A DNA stretch of 64,000 nt from Cladopsammia gracilis (taxonomy: Eukaryota; Cnidaria; Anthozoa; Scleractinia; Dendrophylliidae): the NCBI GenBank assembly GCA_022457155.1, contig JAJGOT010000059.1, forward strand, positions 1-64,000, written 5' to 3'. Every line of letters starts with the position of its first letter. The stretch's first letter is position 1. The notes beneath the pieces are model-generated. The model searched no databases. It had not been told where the DNA came from and saw only the letters and a list, made by a program, of their open reading frames with translations. Below are positions 52,963-64,000 of this stretch, piece by piece. Made by a program: the position numbers and the translations under genes.

Positions 52963-55397
52963 CCCATCAGCCTTATCAGCTCAGTTGCTAAAGCATTTAC
53001 AAGTTTTGTACAGAGTTGCACTGCGTTACCAAATGGACAAACACTTTGCTTGTTTAAAGTTGCAAGAAGTAATTTTAATCGCAGCCTTGTGTGGGTGACC
53101 CGCCTGTTTATCCCTAGCCTGTGAGTCTCTTGTTTTGAGGGTGACGGGTCGTTTCAGTCCCGAGTGGGCAGGTGCTCCTAGGGCGCTAAACAGTAGAGAG
53201 AGAAGGGGCGAGGGAAATCGCAATTTAGAAAAGCCCCAAACTCTACACAGGATTTGAGTGCTTACAAGTCTCAAAAAATAAAGTAAATTGTTCTTTTTAT
53301 CGCCGGCGCTATATAAATAAAATATGAAAATGAAAGCAGTGGGCTGGATCATAATTTTGTCAAAAGACCGATGGATGGCAGTGCTGGAAAACGGGGAGCT
53401 TATAAGCGGGGTGGCTTTAACTAATTAAAGATAACTGCCACCATGTCTGCTGTATACAGAACTGTTCGTTAATTTAAAAGAATGATCTGTTAGATCGGAC
53501 GGAACTGAGGGACTTCCGCTTTTCATGACTCACACGAGGTCGTGTGTGCCAAAAGACATAACAACACGTGTGCATAAAAGAGCTACTTGATGAATGAAAA
53601 ACTGTCCCACTCTTTATATAACATGAAATCACGTAGTACACTTGAAACGTGCGCCGATTCACGTGCCTCCCTATTTGTCCTATTTGTGGAACATGCACGT
53701 CAGTATGATGTTTTAATAAAATGGTTTACTTGTTCATTGGTAGAAAAAACATTATCGCGCACAAGTAACTGAATTATGGCGGGAGTTAAATGTTTCATTC
53801 TAGTATGACGCTCGCTTCTTTACCGTCTTCGCTCCGCCGACTGAATGTGAAGAAGAAAATACGGTAATTATGTGTCATCTTTTCATATTATATTCCCAGT
53901 GAGATCGAACGTCAGCTCAAATGAAGGAGCCTCTGGCTGCCGCAATCAGTCCATTTTCGGTTTTCACTGTTACCCACCCAAGCCATGATATGTGAAGTGA
54001 ACTGATCTGATAAAACAAATGGCAAGGCCAGACTACGTACACAAAATTGTAATTTATTATTTTTAACTGTATGCATGTAACTTGCCCTAAAACCAAATCC
54101 TACTAAGGAGCTAGATCTGATTTTTCAGAATCAGTTGAATCAGTTTTTTTGATGTCCTCATGAAAACCCATCCATCATTGATATGACATGTATTGTTGAT
54201 CCATGACAACTTTTGATTTTCAAACAAGACATGTTTCGATATTTCTTGGATCATCGTCACTGCAAATGAGTTACAAAGAAGTTACAAAACTATTTACAAT
54301 GAGGCTATTACAGCAATAACAAGAGCAAATATTTACAAAAAAAATGCAAACAATTTAAAAGGCGTGACAAAGGGAAAAAGTGAAAAAATGTTAAGGCATT
54401 AAAAAACATTAAAAATCATCAAGTTATAATTTTTTAAATGGGAAATTTAGGTCATTTTATCAGTGTTCTATTGTTTTCATAGCAACATCATATTTTTGTA
54501 TCAATTCGAATCTTTATGTTACTTTATGAAGAACTTTGGTTTGACAGGTTGACTGACTGTTACATACTAACAGAAGTAAAATCTGCAATGCAATTGAAGG
54601 ACCGCAAACGATAATGCTGTAAACGATACGTAGGATCTACGAAAGATTTAAGGAGGCCCAGAAAATGAACAAACATAACAATGAACTGCACTGTAGGCTG
54701 TTCTGACTACGTAAAAAAGTCGACTTTGCGAGACACCAATACGACAGAAACCGATAATAAAGTAGGGTAGCGACCGCGAACGGCCAATAAGAGCTAAACG
54801 GCTGTCCACGCGTACGGTTGCTACCCTACTTTATTATCGGTTTCTGTCATATTGGTGTCTCGCAAAGTCAACTTTTTTACGTAGTCAGATCTGCCTTGCA
54901 GTTTATCGTTATGTTTGCTACATACTAAGCCATGTAATGATGTTTAGTCATTGTTATGAGTGTATGTCAAAGTGTAAATCCTTTTCGAGGCTTATTATGG
55001 TGTTTTAGGATAAATTTTATCTCTACTCTATAAACGAAATAGAAACATTTCGTCCTTAGGCTAAATAAATGTATCCTGTTATAGGGGATCAGAGATCCTC
55101 TCGCCCCAGCGTGACCGGGAGCTGAGCGCCCTCAGACCGTGAAGGCCTGGTGCGATTAAATATTAATATAAAGGTAAGTGAAGCCAAATGATGCACTTTA
55201 TTTCATGATTTGTAAAAAAAGTTACGATCTCATAAGCTCACAAATATATCTCCCTAAACTCTATTTCATAACAAGAGCTTGGGCTACCTGTGGTCTAACG
55301 ACCCAGTCTCCTTCAAATACTTCCTGTTTATAGCGTCTCTAATAATATCCACCTGCGATAAAACGGTTACAAACTCGGGACGAACTCACTCTAAATC
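52963..55397. other. Intergenic, no gene seen apart from repeats
   Basis: Holds a region at 53100-53260 rich in dispersed-repeat-like GC-containing sequence, AT-rich DNA, and the palindromic element at 54703-54888. Short open frames lack motifs. The sequence before 55398 is likely the 5' region of the tail-anchored protein gene. Confidence 0.45.
54703..54888. mobile_element. Palindromic MITE with 69-bp arms
   Basis: The left arm 54703-54771 (CTGACTACGTAAAAAAGTC...) and right arm 54820-54888 (...GACTTTTTTACGTAGTCAG type) are complementary with only a few mismatches, around a 48-bp GC-richer centre. No coding capacity. The flanks GAACTGCACTGTAGGCTG and TGCCTTGCAGTT also show weak complementarity. 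Confidence 0.85.
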
Positions 55398-56195
55398 ATG
55401 GCTCAACAACGCCTGCGAAAGCGACGACTGGAAGAAAAACTTGGCCTTAACCAAGAACAAACAATCAAGTCGGGTTTTGACCAAGAAACGATGGACATTG
55501 TCTGGGATATCATGAACAAAAAATGCGACGGATTGCTCGATCATCCCTCAATTAATCACGACGAGCAATCCTGGCCAAGCTGGGTTTTCTTTCTTATTGT
55601 ACATGATGTCCACGCGGCGATTTGGGCTGTTGAAGAAAAGGACATGGAAAATCTGGATGTTGTAGCACAAGAATATTTAACTCCGTACGAGGTTGGCGAG
55701 TGCTTGAAGGCCAGTTCCGTCATCCGTCGGTTTCATGTAGTAATACGACAAGACGAGCATTACTACGTACAAGCTGACGAGGTATATCTTCATGGGAAAG
55801 AACCAGAGTTTGATATTTGTCTTTATGTTGGCACCCTGACCCTCTCATTGCGAGCACTGAAAGTACTAATGGCCATAATCGCCGACAAGAACTACCTTTT
55901 GCTTCAAAGCGACTGCCTCGACTACTGTAAACAGTTTGTTTTTATATATTTTGACTTGATTGAACAGGAAATCAGCGAACAACAAACTGTCGTATTGGAA
56001 AAGTTGACCGTCACAACGAATGCTTTGTCGGCAGCGAGCGAGCGATCCGGACGAAGAAATCGTTCGTCAGGTTTCTCCCTTCGATCATTTCTGACAAGTT
56101 CGTTCGTACAAGTGTATCTAGCCACGATACTTGGTGGATTGACATTGTTTGGATCATATAAATTATACATTCGACTCATCTCCTCCAGCTTATAG
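55398..56195 (+). CDS. Tail-anchored membrane protein of unknown function, single exon
   Basis: An uninterrupted 265-residue frame. The N-terminus is basic (AQQRLRKRRLEEKLG), followed by a mixed alpha/beta region with acidic and aromatic residues (SWPSWVFFLIVHDVHAAIW, GECLKASSVIRRFHVVIRQD, LHGKEPEFDICLYVG), a Ser/Arg-rich linker (SERSGRRNRSSGFSLRS) and one C-terminal hydrophobic helix at about 238-259 (VYLATILGGLTLFGSY) followed by a short polar end. That is the layout of a tail-anchored protein facing the cytosol. No signal peptide, no Cys-rich part, no known catalytic motif seen. The ATG is preceded by AATC and is the first in frame of the long ORF. A broken copy of its 3' part follows at 56455-56915. 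Possibly lineage-restricted; I cannot name it. Confidence 0.72.
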   Translation: MAQQRLRKRRLEEKLGLNQEQTIKSGFDQETMDIVWDIMNKKCDGLLDHPSINHDEQSWPSWVFFLIVHDVHAAIWAVEEKDMENLDVVAQEYLTPYEVGECLKASSVIRRFHVVIRQDEHYYVQADEVYLHGKEPEFDICLYVGTLTLSLRALKVLMAIIADKNYLLLQSDCLDYCKQFVFIYFDLIEQEISEQQTVVLEKLTVTTNALSAASERSGRRNRSSGFSLRSFLTSSFVQVYLATILGGLTLFGSYKLYIRLISSSL

Positions 56196-56454
56196 GTACA
56201 GAAAGATCTTCGTTGACGTCAGTGTTCAATTTGTTCTTCAGTAACAAACAAACAAACAAACAGACTTCGCAAATCGGAAGAGAATAAGCGAGTTTAACAA
56301 CTTATGAAAATTTGAGAACCGATTCGACTCATTACTTTTAGAGAAATTATTTTTTCAACCGGCACTGTTGTTTTTAGCAATTCTTGCCACCCAACCACAT
56401 TCTTTGTATAAAGTTTTGTTGTAAAATATCATCACTTCAAAAATACTCAGCGAA

Positions 56455-56915
56455 ATCAGCGAACAACAAACTGTCGTATTGGCCGGGGGGGGGGGGGTAC
56501 TGCCTTATCTACGCTATATAGGTATGTGCCGCCCGATAGGGTAGGGTTTTTGAGGTGCTCAGTCCTTAAATATGGTATCCTTTTTGGTATTTTTGGTATT
56601 GTGATCCTTAGATATTCCTAGATAGGGTCACTAAATTGCAGTATCCACCCCAACGCGCAAAACGAAAAAGATCTGTCTGTTGAAACTGGGCCTTAAAAAG
56701 GGTATCAAATCTCGATTTTCTACCCTTAAATAGGGTCAGGATTTGAGAACCTTGGCGGCACACACCTATCCTAAATTGTCGGGAGTACCCCCCTCCCCCC
56801 CCCCCCGGGCGTATTGGAGCCGGATCCGTCGAAGAAATCGTTCGTCAGGTTTTTCCCTTCGGTCATTTCTGACAAGTTCAATCATTTCTGACAAGTTCGA
56901 CCATTTCTGACCAGT
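56455..56915 (+). pseudogene. Partial duplicate of the tail-anchored gene, split by a transposon
   Basis: 56455-56482 repeats the gene's segment at about 55971-55999 (GAAATCAGCGAACAACAAAC onward). After the inserted element, 56818-56880 resumes a few dozen bases further along the gene (GAAGAAATCGTTCGTCAGG, CATTTCTGACAAGTTC), with a deletion between. CATTTCTGACAAGTTC-type sequence is then repeated three times in tandem. There is no start codon or open frame, so this is a non-functional fragment. Confidence 0.85.
56483..56809. mobile_element. G/C-tract-ended DNA transposon (copy 3)
   Basis: Starts CC plus a G run and ends with a C run and GGG. The 8-bp target duplication CGTATTGG is exact (56475-56482 and 56810-56817), and the word occurs once in the intact gene from which the surrounding fragment derives. 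Inverted subterminal blocks include TAGGTATGTGCCG and CGGCACACACCTA. The interior repeats TTAAATAGGGT- and GGTATC-like words. Confidence 0.92.
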
Positions 56916-57951
56916 TCAAATTTTTAGGCATCAGTAAATACGACATGCTCTTTTGATTTATAATCTTTGCTTGTTTGTAACTTGTAATTAAATTTATGCT
57001 AATGAGGAAAGCATGTGAGAGGATGTAAGCCAAGATCCTCAGTAGATTTTCCTCAGAAATGTAAAGTGATCCTATTTGTACCTATGAGAGAACGACTTAT
57101 AGCTAGGCTATGAGATTAAAAATTTATACATGTATTTTTAATTTACTTTTTATGATTCCCCGGGAGGTCTGTTATGACAAATTTCAATGAAGTTGATTTG
57201 AATAAGGTTTGTTACACTTCAGAGACTGTTATCAAATGTAGTTTGAAATAAATGACGATGAACTTTGGACATTGTTTGAGTTAACTTCCTCCAATAATTT
57301 TTGGGATTCCACATCATCGATGGATACTTATATATTTCGCAGGGTTTAGGAGAATATTTAAAAAATTTAAACGAGACCTACCTGGAAGTTGAAGTTTCAT
57401 ATAAAAAAAATGGTCAAAAATGTGTTAAGAAATAGTCAGTGTTTTGTTGACTTCCACCGTCATCTTTCGTCAAGCGCAAAAATATCCCCAAAACTCCTCA
57501 AATGTCATAGTTTTCCTCGAATAACTTCAAAATGCATACGTGCCCACACGGGATGAGTGAATAGCCTGTGAACAGGCGTTCTGGTTTGGAGTAAAATATT
57601 TGATTCTACCTTATTACACTTAATTTTCGCGACATCAAATTTTCGCGATTTTTGGATGGCCATTTTCGCGATTTTGTTGAATTTTCATAAATTGACTCAC
57701 TTAATTTTCGCGATTTCGTCGATAAACCAATCATTGCATTCGCCATTTTACTTATAAATAAAGTGAACCCGCAAGAGACGTATAAATTTTCTATGTATTT
57801 TTTATTAAACTTGCAATCACAACACACCAGATTGTAAAAATCTGCAAGGTACAATGTCTGGTGTTATAGAAATAGGAAGGTAGCAATTTACGACTGTAAC
57901 AAAACGGTACTAACGGTAACAAAGGAAGTGCACATACAACTAGTCATAGTA

Positions 57952-58370
57952 CAAGGTAATGCTGAAACTGCCGATCGCTATGCCATTGCAGCGACAAAGC
58001 TCCTTCCAGGCCGTCTTGCCAACTTAACAGTGGGCTGTTTGCCACGGGAAATATCTCGTTTCTCACGATTCCCGGCCTTTAGATGAGGGGAGCAGATGTT
58101 AGAGTAACCGTAAAAGATCAGACGATTTTCCGATTCAAAATCCCCGTAAGGGTCAACATAACAATGGAGTCATCGCCTGTTAACATCCAAGCGGTTGAAA
58201 CGTTTAAATCGTTGAACTTAATTACAAGGAGCCAGTTAACAGACATTTTAACGACTACACAAGTGATATACGGAAATTGGTGCAGAAGAGGAGATTGATG
58301 ATGAGGACAACGAAGACATCGAACAGTTAACCCAAAACGTTTATTTAAGCGATTATATTTCACTTTAAGC
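57952..58370 (+). pseudogene. Frameshifted relic ORF with DRYAIA...LPREISR motif
   Basis: From about 57952 the frame reads NAETADRYAIAATKLLPG and then VGCLPREISRFSRF before a stop near 58086; an adjacent frame continues with MRGADVRVTVKD from 58083. A further acidic segment (EIDDEDNEDIEQLTQNVY) ends with a stop near 58368. The DRYAIA/PREISR pattern resembles a HIRAN-like domain that I recall as abundant in repetitive cnidarian ORFs. At least one frameshift breaks it. Assignment is from memory and moderate at best. Confidence 0.5.
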
Positions 58371-58417
58371 TTATTTGTGTGGTCACTTAATTTTCGCGCA
58401 TGCTAACTTTCGCGAAA

Positions 58418-58656
58418 CATGAAAAAAGCAAGGGACACACTCAAACACCAACCCCGCGGTCTGGCCAGTACATTACGCATGCGCACAACCATATCACCCT
58501 CCTTGTTAGGACTCATCAGCATGGCATAGCCGTCGGACCCCTACACGACCCGAAAGTCGTTTTTAGGTGCCCTTTATACTGCCAAGGCGGATGCAAGCAT
58601 CCCTTTAAGCGCTAGCTTCATGTGTTTGAGTGTGTCACTTGCTTTTTTCGTGTTTT
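58418..58656. mobile_element. Small inverted-repeat element with ACACTCAAACAC ends
   Basis: ATGAAAAAAGCAAGGGACAC then ACTCAAACAC (58419-58448) pairs with GTGTTTGAGTGTGTCACTTG then CTTTTTTCGTG (58622-58652). The interior is GC-richer than its surroundings. It is nested in the TTAATTTTCGCG region. Confidence 0.75.
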
Positions 58657-59123
58657 TACTTTCGCGACACCTAATTTTCGCGTCACTTTACAATTACTTT
58701 ACTTTAAAATTCATCACGCTGACATTTATTTATACCGAACGGAAAAATTGTCATGACCTTTTTGGATGAGGAAAGCCTCTCTTGCTTTCCTAACTGAGAG
58801 TCACGTTTATTTTGGTTCGATGATGAGAAGCATGCCCGAAGCATGTCTGTGTTAGAACGGTTGTTTCAGAGGAAATGTTTCTTTATTTATTTCTTTATTT
58901 ATCAGTTTTAGAACTGTACTACTGCTTTATACTTTGTTAGTCGTTTTTCGTAGTGTTAATAAAGTTTGTTTCTCGTAAAGTAAGTTTGTTGTAGCGTAAA
59001 GGCCCCTTGCCTTGTATTTTATTCCCAGGATTTTATTACATTTCCTTTTCATCTCTGTCCGAGCCGCTCAAAGCCATCCAGCGGTTTTCCGCATTAAAGT
59101 TCGTTTTCACCGCCAGATTCAAA

Positions 59124-61392
<2,269 letters not shown>

Positions 61393-61655
61393 CACTGGCT
61401 TATTTATTCTAACCTTTTTACCACAACCTTGAGTTTTTTCTTTCATTCACTATAAAGTCATTATTTAACCATTCACATTAGCTCCCCAAAACTCTAGTTT
61501 CAAAAATGTTTGTTATAATAAGCCATGTTAAAAGTCTTTAAGTTTGTATATTATAGAAACTTTAAAGAGTTTTTAGTAATTTTAATTTTCTTGTAGGATT
61601 AGATTTTGTACATACATTTTACTCTTCAAATAGTAGGTACCAATTCACACAAGAC

Positions 61656-61661
61656 AATAAA
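61656..61661 (+). promoter_or_regulatory. Polyadenylation signal AATAAA of CCDC77
   Basis: Canonical AATAAA about 265 bases after the CCDC77 stop codon, in AT-rich 3' sequence. Confidence 0.6.
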
Positions 61662-61938
61662 CTATATTTGGAATGTCAAATTTCTCTCTTGCTTTAAATT
61701 ATGACGGGACAGAGAAAGTACAACCCCCGGTTCTTACAGACTGAGGTGTATCACTCCCACTTGAGGAAGTGAAATAAGTGACCTTGGACCATCTGGAAGT
61801 CTGAGCAAAGGAGTAGGCAACCTCGTTCCCAGGGTCTCTCTTGGGGTCTAATTTGCCCAAGGTGGGGAATATTTTGACCCATAATCTTGACCCCAGCATG
61901 GGGACTGTGAACAAAAGTTCCTCAGAAAAGTCATGCCT

Positions 61939-61956
61939 AGCCCCCCCCCCCCCCCC
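61939..61956 (+). repeat. Poly-C tract
   Basis: Run of about 17 C followed by TGAAAAAAAAA. It lies in a segment (61700-61935) that looks like a dispersed repeat but has no clear ends. Confidence 0.85.
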
Positions 61957-62445
61957 CTGAAAAAAAAATCACTTTGCTTTAACACTTCAATGTCCCACTT
62001 TACTCAAATCAAATGTCCCCTTCTCAAATTATTCAGTATAATTAGAAACCAATAGTTTAAACAATGACAACCAAAATACAGTTTTAAAACCTTTTATTGA
62101 GTTCACAACCCTAATTTACAAGTTAATTAACCCTACTCTAGAATACTGTAGGAATGTACAATTTCTGCGGCCAAATAATTCTAGTGCCTTTCTGATATAA
62201 TATTTCTTGGAGATCCTCATTCAATTATTTACAAGTTTAAAATAGAAGATCTATGCAAAAATAGATTACTGTCAACAGCAAAATTTGTCAATCCACCTCT
62301 TTCTATAATCTATACAAATAATATATGGCAAGGATAAAAATCAAATTTTGCGTACATTGTTTGTGTTCATGCATTTATTTGCATAACTATGGTAACCTAT
62401 TGGTAAAGAACTCCAAGATGGCAGTATGTTGTCTGATAATGTAAC

Positions 62446-62775
62446 CCTTTCACTCTCAGAGTCAATTATGGAGACATGTAGTGTAGTACTAACTTTTGAG
62501 TCTGTTAACCCTTTCACTCCCAGAGTCAATTATGGAGAGATGTATTGTAGTACTAACTTTTGAGTCTGTTTAACCCTTTCACTCCCAGAGTCAATTATGG
62601 AGACATGTAGTGTAGTTCTAACTTTTAAGTCTGTTGACTGAATCCTAGGGTGTGACCGTTCAAAAAAACCCTCTTCAGCAGTACTTTTGCATGGTACCAT
62701 TTGTTTTTCAATATTTTACAAAATGAAATTTGGATTTGTCGTGAATTTTGATGTTTGGCACTCTGTTTTCAATCC
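62446..62775 (+). mobile_element. AACCCTTTCACTCCC-type MITE with triplicated left end
   Basis: The left terminal segment AACCCTTTCACTCCCAGAGT plus CAATTATGGAGACATGTAGT and CTAACTTTTGAGTCTGTT is repeated three times in tandem (starting near 62447, 62508 and 62572). A single internal unit follows (GTGACCGTTCAAAAAAACC, CAGTACTTTTGCATGGTACC). The right end fades at TTGGCACTCTG without the expected final AAAGGGTT. Confidence 0.85.
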
Positions 62776-64000
62776 AAAATATCACTTCTTGATAATTACT
62801 AATGATATAAATGTTTCTTCATTTAATAAACTATATTTCACTAAAAACTACTTACAGTTAGTATTGATCAGTAGTGGATCCATATTCCTTCGTAGGGGGG
62901 AGGGGAGGGTCGAGTAGATCCACCACTGAATGTTACTGGTTGCAATATATATATCACACTGTAATCAAGGTAGTGAAAAGCACACAGGGATAAATTGACC
63001 TAATTCTTGAATAAAAAGATGTTACAGTTCACATAATAATATTTATTATGTCTTGATATATCTGTATTTATTTTTTACCAGAGTATGGCCAGCTAAACAC
63101 ACTCACAGTTGCACTTTTGTGCCAATATGCTATTTCAAAAAACTTCCAAAATGATAACAAATGACTGGCTGTTAGCGGGATTACAATCATTAAATAGCAT
63201 GTATAAAAATAATCAACTCATCTGAAAGGAGTCCCATCACTAGCAAATTGTTCAATACATTCAATAGTAAATATTAGCTTAAAATATCTTGCAATAACTT
63301 ACTAAGTTTTATCCCCATCAAGAACAGTGAATGAAGCTGTCAAAAGAATGTGGGGTATATGAAAGCCCTATAGGGTACGCTGCCTACTCTTTCATCTGAC
63401 AGTGGTTAAGGCCACAAAAAGCCTTCAGTTATTTTATACAGTTACAAGTGTCATTACACTTGCCCATGTTTTGTCTACACCCCAACACATGATGACATTT
63501 CCACTGCAAGAAGGTGGATGGTGAACACGTTTGTATTAATGACTGCCAACTACAATTATGAAGTTAATGCAAATTAAAGCATTTTTCACATTGACTCTTA
63601 ACAAGAAATCTTTGATGATCTTTAAGCTTGCAAGTATAAATAAAGGACAATGCTGTAGAGCTGTAAGGATAAATGTTTTTCATTAATATTTGTACTGTTC
63701 TACACTTAAAAAAAATCTGGTGGAAGGAAGGGTTAGAGTCAACTTTCTCTGAACAGACAGTTCTCTGAGACTGATAGTACCTAAAGTTGGTCTCAACTGC
63801 ACTCATTTTACTGTAACAGAACTCTCCATGAGATGGACACCTCTGTAAGATGGGCAGTGTTTTCTGGTCCTAACAGTGACCGTCTGAGAGAGAATCGACT
63901 GTATCCTGAATGAGACTCAATAATGAAGGGGTGCGTGGAATAAAGCCCTAAGTGACTTCTGATCAACTGTTAGATTCTCCTTCCAGTTTGTCTTGTATAT
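62776..64000. other. Distal intergenic sequence, no gene seen
   Basis: AT-rich sequence with only short frames lacking motifs. Near 63830-63903 is a fragment (GATGGACACCTCTGTAAGAT, GAGAGAGAATCGACTGTA) of the same dispersed family that gave rise to the minisatellite unit. A 3' UTR of a minus-strand gene beyond the window cannot be excluded. Confidence 0.45.

Larger units (their letters stand above)
57613..58690. mobile_element. Degenerate transposon-like region with TTAATTTTCGCG ends
   Basis: Both sides carry repeated CACTTAATTTTCGCGA-type motifs (57615-57720; 58383-58420; 58664-58690), which suggests terminal repeats. Between them lies a decayed reading frame (next entry) and, near the right side, a separate inverted-repeat insertion. 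Boundaries are uncertain. Confidence 0.5.

Noticed and set aside
59007..59123. Upstream in-frame ATG for CCDC77
   Set aside because: It would add 39 hydrophobic and unrelated residues. The AAAATGGCGG start at 59124 has better context and fits the family.

Overview
This is eukaryotic nuclear DNA from an intron-rich animal. It is AT-rich, has canonical GT-AG splice sites, short conserved exons, dense small inverted-repeat transposons and metazoan genes. A decayed ORF with a DRYAIA...PREISR motif and several palindromic repeats look like those I associate with stony corals and sea anemones, so an anthozoan (probably scleractinian coral) is my best guess. I cannot assign a species.

Layout: (1) 1-3638 (+), the 3' part of a DMTF1-like Myb transcription factor. 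(2) 3639-8724, gene-poor, with several inverted-repeat elements and one doubtful small membrane-protein ORF. (3) 8725-15693 (+), complete PRPF18 splicing factor in 15 coding exons, including a U12-type intron. (4) 16607-20917 (-), a three-exon gene for a secreted or membrane endonuclease/exonuclease/phosphatase (EEP) fold protein. Its EEP domain is interrupted by a cysteine-rich segment and a two-helix membrane hairpin just before the terminal SDH motif. (5) 22227-23024 (-), a conserved-looking single-exon gene I cannot name, head-to-head about 100 bp from (6) THOC7, 23123-27606 (+), 8 exons. (7) 27607-31508, mostly repeats and no convincing gene. (8) 31509-51986 (-), a complete KDM5 histone demethylase in 27 coding exons. 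Its introns hold a LINE fragment, an 85-bp minisatellite, a 1-kb foldback element with TTAA target site and several other transposons. (9) 52570-52962 (-), a small two-helix membrane ORF. (10) 55398-56195 (+), a single-exon tail-anchored protein of unknown function with a broken partial copy downstream. (11) 57600-58690, a degenerate transposon-like region. (12) 59124-61392 (+), complete CCDC77 in 4 coding exons, followed by repeats to the end.

The named genes are housekeeping and nuclear functions: transcription (DMTF1), splicing (PRPF18), mRNA export (THOC7), chromatin (KDM5) and a centrosomal coiled-coil protein (CCDC77). They are not an operon; their proximity reflects a compact genome. 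All gene models were assembled by hand by joining splice sites that preserve reading frame and match the remembered family pattern. Each complete model sums to a whole number of codons.

The most interesting items are the EEP protein with a membrane hairpin inserted in its catalytic fold, the exact 78-bp duplication that copies a splice donor in DMTF1, the U12 intron in PRPF18, a transposon family with G/C-tract ends and 8-bp target duplications seen three times, a palindromic element with telomeric repeats at its centre, and a family of repeats whose roughly 105-bp internal unit has been amplified into arrays.
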